Position numbers and translations under genes: made by a program. The notes beneath the pieces are model-generated. The model had not been told where the DNA came from, did not search any database, and saw only the letters and a program-made list of their open reading frames with translations. A stretch of DNA of 43,012 nt from Sorangium cellulosum (GTDB lineage: Bacteria > Myxococcota_A > Polyangia > Polyangiales > Polyangiaceae): the NCBI RefSeq assembly GCF_001589285.1, contig NZ_JEMA01000904.1:1-43012 (forward strand), in the 5' to 3' direction. Shown here piece after piece: positions 33,737-41,820 of this stretch (position 1 is the first letter of the stretch; the number at the start of each line of letters is the position of its first letter).

Positions 33737-34546
33737 ATGTACGTCATTGCGGTCGCGAGCCAGAAGGGCGGCGTGGGAAAGACCACGATTTCCCTCAACC
33801 TGGGGCTCGCCCTCGCGCGCGCCGGCCATCGCGTGCTGATCCTCGAGGTCGACGCGCAGGGGAGCCTCGGGCTGTCGCTGGGCCTCGCCGACCGCGCGCG
33901 CGCGGGCATCGCGGAGCTGCTCACGGGCGCCGAGCGCCTCGAGTCGGTGCTGCTCCGGACGCGCGATCCGCAGCTCCAGGTGCTCACGGTCGGCCGCGTC
34001 GACCCCACGACCGTCGCGGGCTTCGAGGACGCGCTCGCCCGCGCCCCCGTGCTCCCCAGCGTGCTCGCGCGGCTCGCGCCGGACTTCGACGTCGTCGTCG
34101 TCGACTGCCCCGCGGGGCTCGGCAAGGTCACGACGCGGGCGCTCGAGGTGGCGACGCACGCGCTCATGCCGCTCCAGGCCGAGCCGCTGGCGCTCCGCTC
34201 GGTCGGCCAGCTCCTCGCTGTGATCGACCGCATCCGCGCCGAGAAGAACCCGCGCCTGTCGCTCATCGGCATGGTGCTGTCGATGTTCGACCGACAGGCG
34301 CCGGCGTCGCTCGACGTCGCCGAGGCGCTCTGGACCAGGTTCCCCGACGGGATCATCCTCGACACGGTCATCCCGCGCGACGGCGCGTTCCTCGAGGCGT
34401 CGCTCCGCGGGGCGCCGCTCCTGCTGATGCAGAAGCGGCCACCGCCGCTCGCGCGGGTCTTCGATCAGCTCGCGAACGACGTGCTCGTTCGCCTGGAGCC
34501 CACCTCGCCGGACGATGACGATGGCCCGATCTCGCTCCTCCTTTGA
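33737..34546 (+). CDS. ParA/MinD-type ATPase
   Basis: The 269-residue protein starts at ATG 33737 with AGGGAG upstream. It has the deviant Walker A SQKGGVGKTTISLNLG (Lys at the signature position), LILEVDAQGSLG, the switch VVVDCPAGLGKVT and MPLQAEPLALRSVGQLLAV. Such ATPases dimerise on ATP and form gradients or patches on DNA or membranes to place chromosomes, clusters or flagella. No ParB or parS is next to it, so chromosome partition is unlikely. It leads the four-gene operon and overlaps the next gene by 32 bases. The C-terminus is acidic and ends in a hydrophobic run (DDDDGPISLLL), which could be a short membrane anchor or docking tail. Confidence 0.92.
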   Translation: MYVIAVASQKGGVGKTTISLNLGLALARAGHRVLILEVDAQGSLGLSLGLADRARAGIAELLTGAERLESVLLRTRDPQLQVLTVGRVDPTTVAGFEDALARAPVLPSVLARLAPDFDVVVVDCPAGLGKVTTRALEVATHALMPLQAEPLALRSVGQLLAVIDRIRAEKNPRLSLIGMVLSMFDRQAPASLDVAEALWTRFPDGIILDTVIPRDGAFLEASLRGAPLLLMQKRPPPLARVFDQLANDVLVRLEPTSPDDDDGPISLLL

Positions 34547-35360
34547 CATCGACGGCGCCGTCGCCACCGCCGCGGCGCTCGTCAAGCGGCCGAGGCCCCG
34601 CAAGGCGCGGGCGCCGTCGATCGCGCCCGCGGCCGCGCCGCTCGTGTCGTTCGAGTCGCGGCCGCCGCCCACGCGGCCGGAGCCGGAGCCGATCTCCTCG
34701 CCGCCGATGTCGCCGCTGTCGCCGGCGTTCGAGGAGCTCGCGCCGTCGAGCGATCTCTTGCCCCTGTCGAGCGCGGGCGCGAGCGGCGAGATCGGCCTCC
34801 GGAGCGCGCTGCCCCCCTCGGCCGACGACGTCGACTCGCGGCACGGCGCGGCGCTCGACCTGCCGTCGCCCGCCTCGTCGGCCTCGTACGCGGCGGTGTC
34901 CGGGCGGCGCGCGGAGCGGCTCGACGACGCGATCGCCGCGCTCGCGGCGGGCCGCGCGCCGCGCTTCCCGGACCTCTCCGCCGCCGGGCCTGTCGCGCGC
35001 TGCGAGCGGGTGATCGAGTGGATCGCCGAGGCGACCGGCGCGACGGACGTGTTCCTCGCGGACGCCGCCGGGCTCCCGTTCGCCGGCGCGATCCGCGACA
35101 CGGAGGCGAGGCTCGCCGCCTCGGGCCTCATCGCGTCGGCGATCGGCTCGCTCGTGGCGGCGCTGCCCGGCGCCCCGTCGCAGCGCTTCGAGCTCTGCGC
35201 CGGCGACGGGCCGTTCTTCCAGCTCATCGGGTTCCAGGTGCGCTCCGCCGCGTACATCGTCGGCCTGATGCGCCCGAGCCCGCTCATGCCGCGCGAGGCG
35301 CACGCCGTGCGGATCGCGTGCCAGCACGCGCTCGACGCCGCGATCGGGGTCGTCGGGTGA
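34515..35360 (+). CDS. Roadblock/LC7 domain protein with long N-terminal linker
   Basis: The 281-residue product starts at ATG 34515 (or 34521), inside the ParA gene. Residues 1-145 are a Pro/Ser/Ala-rich, probably disordered stretch. Residues 155-280 form a roadblock/LC7 fold: CERVIEWIAEATGATDVFLAD, AGLPFAG, ASGLIASAIGSLVAALPG, FELCAGDG and GFQVRSAAYIVGLMR. Roadblock proteins such as MglB act as GTPase-activating or scaffold partners of Ras-like GTPases; no GTPase is in this operon, so the ParA ATPase is the obvious candidate partner. The gene ends by overlapping the next as GTGA. Confidence 0.85.
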   Translation: MTMARSRSSFDIDGAVATAAALVKRPRPRKARAPSIAPAAAPLVSFESRPPPTRPEPEPISSPPMSPLSPAFEELAPSSDLLPLSSAGASGEIGLRSALPPSADDVDSRHGAALDLPSPASSASYAAVSGRRAERLDDAIAALAAGRAPRFPDLSAAGPVARCERVIEWIAEATGATDVFLADAAGLPFAGAIRDTEARLAASGLIASAIGSLVAALPGAPSQRFELCAGDGPFFQLIGFQVRSAAYIVGLMRPSPLMPREAHAVRIACQHALDAAIGVVG

Positions 35361-36277
35361 GCGCGGACCACGGCGAGCCCTCGCTCGATCGTGGGCTCAC
35401 GGCGATCGCGGGCGCGCTGGACGACGACGATCCGCTCGCCCCGATCGCGCTCGACAGCATCGGCTACGGCGTCGCCGGCCTCGACGCGATCGTTGTGTTC
35501 CACCTCAGCGACGCGCGCGTCCACGCCGTGTTCGTCCGCGAGGGCGCGCCGCTCTCGCCCGCGGACGTGGCCGCGGGGCTCCGCGACGCGTACCTCGGGA
35601 GCCAGCTCGCCGCCCAGCGGCTCGTCCCGGAGCGCGAGGCGCAGGCCCGGTCGGGCCGCGGCCGCGGCGCGCGCGCGTCGAGCAAGCCGCCCGGATCGCA
35701 GGGCCGCGCCGACGAGCTGCCGGACCCGGTGGTCACCCTGGAGCTGAGCGGCAGGACGGTGCTCCTGCGGCGCGTCCGCGCGTGCGTCGTCGCGAGCCTG
35801 TTCGACGGCACGATGCCGCTCGGCATGGCGCGGCTCGTGGCGCAGCGGCTCGCCGCGACGCTCGCGCCCGAGCTGCCGCTCGAGGAGCCGCCCGAGGAGA
35901 TGCTGAGCGACCCGCCGGGGCTCTTCGAGGATCCGCTCAGCGCCGACACGGTGGACGATCTCGTGCGCGGGGTCGCGCGCTCGGCGCCGCCGCGGGGCTC
36001 GTCCAGCAGCATCCCGTCGCGCCGGAGCAGCGGGGCGCCGCCGCCGGTCGAGCCGCCGTCGGCCGAGGTCGCGCGGACCGAGCGGCTGCTCGCGCTGCTC
36101 GAGTCCCGCGCGCCGGAGCCGCACGTCGCGCGGCTGCGGCTCGCGCTGCGCGCCGGGCTGACGCCGCTCGCGCTGGAGCACCCGGACGAGCTCGGCGCGG
36201 AGGCGGTGGTGCTCATCGAGACGGCGGCGGCGGACATCCTCGGCCTGGAGCGCGCCGCGCTGCGGAGGCTCCTGTGA
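35357..36277 (+). CDS. Roadblock-like protein with linker, operon third gene
   Basis: The 306-residue product begins at GTG 35357 overlapping the previous stop. The first ~90 residues hold GYGVAGLDAIVVFHLSDARVHAVFVREG. After an Arg/Gly/Ala linker (about 95-115), LELSGRTVLLRRVRACVVASLFDGTMPLGMARLVAQRLAA reads like the second half of a roadblock/longin-type domain. Later parts (EEPPEEML, a Ser/Pro stretch, then ERLLALLESRAPEPHVARLRLALRAG and EHPDELGAEAVVLIE) are helical. I cannot assign a named family with confidence; a split or divergent roadblock protein is my best reading. It is coupled by GTGA to the V4R gene that follows. Confidence 0.7.
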   Translation: MSADHGEPSLDRGLTAIAGALDDDDPLAPIALDSIGYGVAGLDAIVVFHLSDARVHAVFVREGAPLSPADVAAGLRDAYLGSQLAAQRLVPEREAQARSGRGRGARASSKPPGSQGRADELPDPVVTLELSGRTVLLRRVRACVVASLFDGTMPLGMARLVAQRLAATLAPELPLEEPPEEMLSDPPGLFEDPLSADTVDDLVRGVARSAPPRGSSSSIPSRRSSGAPPPVEPPSAEVARTERLLALLESRAPEPHVARLRLALRAGLTPLALEHPDELGAEAVVLIETAAADILGLERAALRRLL

Positions 36278-37581
36278 CGGCGCTCCGGCAAGGCCTGCGG
36301 GGCCGCGTCGAGGGCCCGCTGGACGATCTGCTCGGCCCGATCGAGCCGCACTGCCTGCTCCACGTGGCGGATCAGCTCGTGATCGCGCACTCGCACCACT
36401 TCGCGCTCTTCCTGGAGCAGACGATCTTCGACGCGCTGGGCGGGGAGAGCCGCGGCGTGCGCCGGCAGGCCGCGTTCGAGGCGGCGCACGCGCTGCTCGG
36501 CCCCCTGTACGCCGAGCGCCACGGCGCCTCGCCGCGGGAGAAGCTCGAGCTGGCGGCCGATCTGTTCGCCGCGATGGGGCAGGGGCGGCTCCAGTTCGAG
36601 CTCAGCGCGGAGGGCGGCGCGGTGCACGCCGCGTCGCTCTTCCACGGGACGAGCTTCCTCGCGAAGTACGGCGGCCGGATCCAGAACCGGATGGTCATGG
36701 ACGCGTTCGCGTCCGGCTACTGCGCGGCGGCGGGGAGCCTCGCGTTCCCTTCCGACTGGGGGCGGCTCGACGCGGACGAGGTGACGTGCGTCGCGCGGGG
36801 CGACGCTGTCTGCACGTTCCTGCTCACGCGGCGGTCGGAGCGGCCGCGCTTCGGCGAGGCGCTGACGCGCAAGGTGGTCGAGTCGACGCGGGTGAGCTGG
36901 GCGTTCGAGGGCGGCGCCGCGGCGCGGGCGCGGCGCACGGGGATCGCGATGCTCGAGGAGCTCGGGGCGCTCCGGGCCGACGAGCGCGGCCTCATCTCCG
37001 CGTACGGCGTGAACCTGGCGCTCTTGCCGGTAGGGTACGTGCATCAGAAGACGTTCGACACGGTGCACCTCATCGAGCGGCGGTCTCCGGAGCTGGTCCC
37101 GGTGTTCGAGGCGCTCGTGCGGGAGGCGGCGCAGACGGGCGCGTTCCACCTGCTCGGGGGGATGCTCGCGTCCGCGTCGTTCGAGGCGGCGTGCGGCCCG
37201 GTGGGCCGGGACCAGCACGAGCGCCTGGAGCAGCTCCTCGGGCTCGCCCGCGCGCTCGGCTGGGGGGCGCTCTCAGCGCCGGAGTTCCAGCCGGGCCGGG
37301 TGCTTGTGCTGCGCGCGCCGATGACGCACGAGAGCGCGTATTACGCGATGAAGCACGGCCCCACGGCGCGGGGTCGGCTCCTGTTTCAACAGGGGACGGC
37401 GGTCGCGATCATGCAGCTCCTGCACCGGGTGGATTTCGGGACCGATCGGCCGATCGACGCGGAGACGTACGGCGCGCTGTTCAAGCTGGGGACGCGGTTC
37501 CGGGTGCAAGAGACGAAGTCGCCGCTCCGGGGGGACGAGGCGTGCGAGGTGAGGGTGGAGGCGGTCGAGGACAGGTGGTGA
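36274..37581 (+). CDS. Tandem V4R-like sensor protein
   Basis: The 435-residue product starts at GTG 36274 (GTGA overlap). Residues 15-188 resemble a V4R (4-vinyl-reductase-type) sensory domain: HVADQLVIAHSHHFALFLEQ, LFHGTSFLAKYGGRIQNRM, MDAFASGYCAAAG and DADEVTCVARGDAVCTFLL, with the typical C-x5-D-x2-C-x-F ending. Residues 195-435 look like a degenerate second copy, ending LRGDEACEVRVEAV with one Cys kept. V4R domains bind small hydrophobic ligands in regulators such as XylR/DmpR-type proteins, usually through Cys-ligated metal. There is no DNA-binding or ATPase part here, so it may signal to its operon partners. The N-terminal His cluster (AHSHHFALF) could be part of the metal site. Confidence 0.78.
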   Translation: MTALRQGLRGRVEGPLDDLLGPIEPHCLLHVADQLVIAHSHHFALFLEQTIFDALGGESRGVRRQAAFEAAHALLGPLYAERHGASPREKLELAADLFAAMGQGRLQFELSAEGGAVHAASLFHGTSFLAKYGGRIQNRMVMDAFASGYCAAAGSLAFPSDWGRLDADEVTCVARGDAVCTFLLTRRSERPRFGEALTRKVVESTRVSWAFEGGAAARARRTGIAMLEELGALRADERGLISAYGVNLALLPVGYVHQKTFDTVHLIERRSPELVPVFEALVREAAQTGAFHLLGGMLASASFEAACGPVGRDQHERLEQLLGLARALGWGALSAPEFQPGRVLVLRAPMTHESAYYAMKHGPTARGRLLFQQGTAVAIMQLLHRVDFGTDRPIDAETYGALFKLGTRFRVQETKSPLRGDEACEVRVEAVEDRW

Positions 37582-37625
37582 CGACCTCGTTCGCCGAGCG
37601 GCGACCGTCCCCTCAGGGCGGCTCG

Positions 37626-37715
37626 TAGCACCTGGATCTCGTAACGATCTCGCAGGAACACACGGCTGTTGAACAGGGCCTCTGCGCCCGGCGGCGCCTC
37701 GGAAGCGATGCTCAT
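37626..37715 (-). pseudogene. Decayed DUF1080 (3-keto-disaccharide hydrolase) fragment
   Basis: A minus-strand segment starting at ATG 37715 reads MSIASEAPPGAEALFNSRVF, then LRDRYEIQVL, then unrelated sequence. DUF1080 proteins have an N-terminal G-F-x-x-L-F-N-G-K-D-L-x-G-W motif and later N-S-G-V-F-L-R-x-R-Y-E-I-Q-V-L-D-S. Here the two pieces are fused at ALFN/SRVFLRDRYEIQVL, so the intervening ~60 residues are missing and the domain then ends. AGGATGTC upstream of the ATG could be a relict ribosome site. The frame has no family features after 37626. Confidence 0.5.
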
Positions 37716-37773
37716 GGACTGACATCCTCCAGGCGCCCGGGTGGGCACGCGGGCGCGAGTCGACCCGACCTGC

Positions 37774-37780
37774 TATATAG
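37774..37780 (+). promoter_or_regulatory. Possible -10 element TATATAG
   Basis: TATATAG at 37774-37780 is a rare AT-rich heptamer in this sequence and lies 75 bases before the fibro-slime gene start. No convincing -35 sits at the right distance. Confidence 0.2.
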
Positions 37781-37854
37781 CGCCAGCGCGGCCGTGGACG
37801 ATTGAGCAAAGGAAGAGCGAGCATGGCGCATCCACCGAGCAGGAGGCGATCTCG

Positions 37855-38727
37855 ATGAACATGGCCCCGCAGACGGCATCTTTCTTCCAGGGCTCTCCGC
37901 CAGCGCTGGCCGTCCTCCTCTCGGCGCTCGCGCTCGCCGGATGCACCGCGATCCCCGAGTTCATCGGCAGAACGAGCGACGCCTCCGGGACGGGCGGCGG
38001 CTCCTCCGGGACGGGCCTGGGCGGCGACCTCCCGCCGGCCGGCGGATCGACCCAGGACGCGTCCTCCTCGAGCGGCGGGCAAGCCGGCTGCGCGCCGCGG
38101 CTCGAAGGGGTGGTGCGCGACTTCAAGGCGCACGGCACGCCCGGCGGGCACCCGGACTTCGAGCGCTTCGAGGGCGTGGGCTTGACGGGCATCGTCGAGC
38201 GCGTGCTCGGCCCTGACCAGAAGCCGGTGTACGCCCATGAGGGTGCGACGGAGTTCACTGTCGGGCCCGAGTACTTCGATCAATGGTTCCGGGACGTCCC
38301 GGGGGTCAACGACGCGATCCGGTTCACCGTCCCCCTCAACGTGAGCGATGACGTGTTTCGCCTCTTCACCAGCAGGGAGTTCTTCCCCATCGACGGCAAA
38401 GGCTGGGGCAACCAGGGCAGGGACCACAATTACGGTTTCACGTTCGAGCTCCACATGAGCTTCAGGTACAGGGGCGGGGACGACTTCACCTTCGGCGGCG
38501 ACGACGACATCTGGGTGTTCATCAACAACCAGCTGGTGATGGATCTTGGCGGGGTCCACGGCCAGATGTTCGACACCCTCGATCTCGACGCGATGGCCGA
38601 CGAGCTCGGCCTCGAGGTCGGCAAGGAATACCCGCTCGACATCTTCTTCGCGGAGCGCCGCAGCGGTGGATCGAGCTTCATGATCTCGACGCTCAAGTAC
38701 ACGAACTGCGAGCCGATCATCCTGTAG
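37855..38727 (+). CDS. Fibro-slime domain lipoprotein
   Basis: The 290-residue product starts at ATG 37855 with AGGAGG upstream. The signal ends in LAGC (Cys30), followed by a Gly/Ser/Thr linker to about 80. The domain has VVRDFKAHGTPGGHPDFE, NYGFTFELHMSFRYRGGDDFTFGGDDDIWVFINNQLVMDLGGVHGQ and YPLDIFFAERRSGGSSFMISTL. This is the fibro-slime domain, a PA14-like beta-sandwich named from a Fibrobacter/slime-mould comparison; members are extracellular and may bind carbohydrate, probably with calcium at the acidic G-D-D-D-D-x-W-V-F motif. It likely helps attachment to polysaccharide or matrix. It is alone and convergent with the thioester reductase gene. Confidence 0.9.
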   Translation: MNMAPQTASFFQGSPPALAVLLSALALAGCTAIPEFIGRTSDASGTGGGSSGTGLGGDLPPAGGSTQDASSSSGGQAGCAPRLEGVVRDFKAHGTPGGHPDFERFEGVGLTGIVERVLGPDQKPVYAHEGATEFTVGPEYFDQWFRDVPGVNDAIRFTVPLNVSDDVFRLFTSREFFPIDGKGWGNQGRDHNYGFTFELHMSFRYRGGDDFTFGGDDDIWVFINNQLVMDLGGVHGQMFDTLDLDAMADELGLEVGKEYPLDIFFAERRSGGSSFMISTLKYTNCEPIIL

Positions 38728-38804
38728 CGGCAGAGCCGCCCGCCGGTCGCTCGGGAGCGCCTCTGCGAGCTCGAGCCCGTCGAGCCGGGGTGTCGTGGAC
38801 CGGA

Positions 38805-38835
38805 GCGTCCATGCGCCCTCGGGGCGCCTGGACGC
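38805..38835. terminator. Hairpin between convergent genes
   Basis: GCGTCCATGCGCCC (38805-38818) pairs with GGGCGCCTGGACGC (38822-38835) with one mismatch over 14 bases and loop TCG. It lies just downstream of the minus-strand stop at 38843 and 77 bases after the fibro-slime stop, so it can serve both. Confidence 0.5.
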
Positions 38836-38842
38836 GACGCGC

Positions 38843-40237
38843 CTACCTCGCGGCGGCGCTCCTCGCACGCCTTGCCGCCCGAGGGGAGGGTTGTCCAGCG
38901 AGCCCTCGGCGCAGCGCCGCGAGGTGGTGCTCCGCGCGCGCCCCGAGGACGCGCGCGTCGACAGGCGGCCAGCGGAGGGCCATGTCGTTCAGCGCCTGCG
39001 TGGTCCTCTCCAGGGCGTAGTGGCGCGTCGCGTCCGTGAACAGCGCCGCGAGCGCGTCCTCGGCGCGCCTGTCCCCGGGGTCGTCCCCCGCGCCGAGCGG
39101 CACGGGCAAGAGCGCCACCAGGCTCGCCAGGCCCTTCTCTGTCGGATAGCGCGCGACCCTCTCCGTCAGCGCCTGCCAGAACTCGGCGTAGGGCACCTTG
39201 CGCAAGCCGAGCCCGCGCCGCGCGAAGGTCGCCAGGATGTCGTCGAAGGAGATGCTCTCCGGCTGGAGCACGTGGAAGCAGCCGCCTCGCGCGCTGTTGC
39301 TGCGCAGCACCTCGACGACGAAGCGGCTCACGTGGTCCACCGGCGTGTAGTCGAGCCGGATGGAGCTCTCGAAGGACAGGCCCAGCCGGAGGCAGGCCTG
39401 CAGCAGCACGTCGGCGAGCCCCCGCGGGTTCGGGGTGCCCTTGCCCGAGTGCGGCATGACCTCGCCGAGCCGGTAGAGCGTGACGGGGATGCCTCGACTG
39501 CGGCCCTGAGAAAGGAGCCTCTCGGCCACCCACTTGGACTGGCTGTAGCCGTCGGTCGGGAGCGACGCCTCCGACGGCTCCGCGTCCTCGGGGATCTTGC
39601 CCGCGGCGCGCGCGCGGGCGGACTCGGGAAAGACGCTGAGCGTCGAGAGGTGATGAAGGCTCTTGGGCCGCCCGCGGCTGGCGAGCCGGAGGAGCTCGAC
39701 GGTGCCTGCCACGTTCACGGCGCGATGGGCCTCGTAATCGTTCAGCAGGTTCACCAGCGCGCCGCTGTGCACGAGGGTGTCGAGGGTCTGCGCCAGCCCG
39801 TCGAGCACCTCCGGCGGGAGGCCGAGCCCCGGCTGGCTCAGGTCGCCCACGACAGGGACGATCCGGGGCACGAGGGACTCGTCCCACAGCCCGTGGTGCC
39901 TCAGGTTGGCCTGCACCCGGCGCACGGCCTCCGGCGCGCTGGCGCTGCGGATGAGGCAGAACACGCGTACGTCGCGGAGCCCCAGCAGGTCGTGCAGCAG
40001 CTGGGCGCCGATGAAGCCGGTCGCCCCCGTGAGCAGCACGTTCCGGGGAGCCAGGCGCCCTGGGCCGGACGGGGCAGAGATGTCCGCAGGGAGCACGAGA
40101 TCCTCGAGCAGGTGGGGGATTGTCCCACCTTCGGGGGAGCGAGCTGGCCGTCCGTTGAGCTCCACGAGCAATTGGCACCTGCTGTCCGAAGTGATCCCTT
40201 CGACAGGTTGATGCCTCCAGGGGGAGCGGCCCTTCAC
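38843..40237 (-). CDS. Stand-alone thioester reductase domain protein
   Basis: The 464-residue product has a Lys2/NRPS-type R domain: the NAD(P)H site NVLLTGATGFIGAQLLHDLL, CLIRSASAPEAVRRV, LVHSGALVNLLNDYEAHRAVNVAGT, HLSTLSVF (Thr/Ser of the active site), YSQSKWVAERLL (Tyr-Lys pair) and DYTPVDHVSRFVVEVL. R domains release carrier-bound chains as aldehydes or alcohols. Its first ~45 residues (MKGRSPWRHQPVEGITSDSR) do not form an adenylation or carrier domain, but DLVLPADI is the usual linker between a carrier and an R domain, so the N-terminus may be a remnant of a larger enzyme. It is followed upstream on the same strand by a transporter and a fatty-acyl-AMP ligase. Confidence 0.87.
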   Translation of the reverse strand: MKGRSPWRHQPVEGITSDSRCQLLVELNGRPARSPEGGTIPHLLEDLVLPADISAPSGPGRLAPRNVLLTGATGFIGAQLLHDLLGLRDVRVFCLIRSASAPEAVRRVQANLRHHGLWDESLVPRIVPVVGDLSQPGLGLPPEVLDGLAQTLDTLVHSGALVNLLNDYEAHRAVNVAGTVELLRLASRGRPKSLHHLSTLSVFPESARARAAGKIPEDAEPSEASLPTDGYSQSKWVAERLLSQGRSRGIPVTLYRLGEVMPHSGKGTPNPRGLADVLLQACLRLGLSFESSIRLDYTPVDHVSRFVVEVLRSNSARGGCFHVLQPESISFDDILATFARRGLGLRKVPYAEFWQALTERVARYPTEKGLASLVALLPVPLGAGDDPGDRRAEDALAALFTDATRHYALERTTQALNDMALRWPPVDARVLGARAEHHLAALRRGLAGQPSPRAARRARSAAAR

Positions 40238-40302
40238 GCCAATTTGTCTCTCCGGGGGCGACGGCGCGGCTCAGGGGCCACCCTGGCCTGCTGCGTTGCG
40301 CG

Positions 40303-41700
40303 TCAGTGCGCCGCGACGTGCCGCTGCGGCCTCGCGTTCCAGACGCGGGTCGCCAGCGCGAAGCCGACGAGGGCGACGGGGAGCATGGCGACGGGCCATG
40401 GCATCCAGTTTGCCGGGTCCTTCGCCGCGTCGCCCGAGGGCAGGATGCTCGCGTAGAGGAACGACTGCGCTGCCGTGCCCAGGTAGACGAAGCCGTCGAT
40501 GATGCCGGTCGCGACGCCGGCGTTCTTCTTTCCGCCGAAGTCCATGCTCGCGGTCCCGGAGAGCATGCCGTGGACGCCGATGACGCAGAGGGACATGAAC
40601 ACGACGGTCCACCCCGCGATGGGGAGGCTCAGCGTGAAGAGGACGATCACCGCGCCGAGCACGAGGCCCCCGTACAGCACCGAGGCCACCGGTCCGCGGC
40701 GTGACTCGAAGACGTGATCGGAGATGAAGCCGGCGAAGACGCCGCCGAGGATGCCGGCGATGCAGAGGAGCACGCCCCAGTGCGTCGACACGAAGCCCTT
40801 GAGCCCCGTCTTGTCCGCGAAGATGAGGTACCACTTCATCACCGCGTTGCGGAGGAAGCCGCTGCAGAACTCGATGGCGACGATGATCCAGATGACCTTT
40901 TGCGAGAACATGCGCCGCGCGACCTCGACGGGGCCGAGCTGCTCGCCCGTGTCGCCCGACGAGGCGTCGGCCGTGTCGAAGTCCTTGAATCCGGCGTGGC
41001 CCGGCGTGTCGCGGATGACGAAGAAGTCGAGCGCCGCGAACCCGAGCAGCAGCAGGGCGGGGACGTGGAAGACCCACGGCATCGGCAGGACCTTCGCGAT
41101 GAACCGGCTCCAGTCGTATGCGAAATAGAGCCCCAGCGAGATCAGGATACCGAAGACGCCGCCGAGCATCCCGCGCTCGCGGACGTGGAACCACGGCGCG
41201 TTCACCTTGACGATGGATACGGCGCCGAAGCTCTGGAAGTACATGTTGCCCGCGAACAGCACCGTCATCGCGGTGATGGCCGCGTCGTGCCCGAGCTGCC
41301 CCTCCTGGGCGAAGCGGACCGCCGTGCCCATGAGCGCGTTCATGAGCGCGGACCCGCCCGCGGCGAGGAGGATGGTGACGCGCCCGCCCCACCGGTCGGT
41401 GAGCGGCCCGTTCAGCAGGAAGGCGACCCCGTAGACGGCCGAGCCCCAGCCGTCGATGTTCCCGAACTCCTGCTTGCTGACGAGGTGCATCGCGTCGAGC
41501 GCCGACGCGTTGGCGGAGAAGTTGTACCGCCCCATGTAGAGGAAGGCGTAGGTGAGCCCGAGCGGAAACCAGTTGAAGAACCGCCTCCGCCGGAACTCAG
41601 CCGAGTGTCCGAGGTCGATCTTCGGCAGCCGCCGCATGACGACCGCGATGGCCGCGAGCAGCAGAAGGATCGGCAGAAGCTGATTGAGCCAGGCAGGCAT
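40303..41700 (-). CDS. MFS transporter, organophosphate:phosphate antiporter type
   Basis: The 465-residue membrane protein has about 12 hydrophobic helices. Family marks are PLGLTYAFLYMGRYNFSANAS, where G-R-Y-N-F-S corresponds to the Arg-containing first-helix motif of GlpT/UhpT, LLNGPLTDRWGGR, MYFQSFGAVSIVKVNAPWF and GVFGILISLGLYFAYDW. Relatives exchange glycerol-3-phosphate or hexose phosphates for inorganic phosphate. The substrate is not readable. A further hydrophobic segment at the N-terminus (WLNQLLPILLLLAAIAVVM) precedes the usual first helix. It lies between the reductase and the ligase genes on the same strand with gaps of 65 and 120 bases. Confidence 0.88.
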   Translation of the reverse strand: MPAWLNQLLPILLLLAAIAVVMRRLPKIDLGHSAEFRRRRFFNWFPLGLTYAFLYMGRYNFSANASALDAMHLVSKQEFGNIDGWGSAVYGVAFLLNGPLTDRWGGRVTILLAAGGSALMNALMGTAVRFAQEGQLGHDAAITAMTVLFAGNMYFQSFGAVSIVKVNAPWFHVRERGMLGGVFGILISLGLYFAYDWSRFIAKVLPMPWVFHVPALLLLGFAALDFFVIRDTPGHAGFKDFDTADASSGDTGEQLGPVEVARRMFSQKVIWIIVAIEFCSGFLRNAVMKWYLIFADKTGLKGFVSTHWGVLLCIAGILGGVFAGFISDHVFESRRGPVASVLYGGLVLGAVIVLFTLSLPIAGWTVVFMSLCVIGVHGMLSGTASMDFGGKKNAGVATGIIDGFVYLGTAAQSFLYASILPSGDAAKDPANWMPWPVAMLPVALVGFALATRVWNARPQRHVAAH

Positions 41701-41820
41701 GGATCGCCCTCCGGCCGCCGACGATAACGGCCCCCCGCACCAGCGGCTACGCCTTCGCGCGCGCCGCTGGCGCTCGCTGCCCCCCCGGCAGCCCCTGCGT
41801 CCCGGACCCCCCCGCCCGGA

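Noticed and set aside
33737..34546. Chromosome-partition (parABS) locus
   Set aside because: No ParB gene and no parS-like palindrome near the ATPase; the operon partners are roadblock and V4R proteins.
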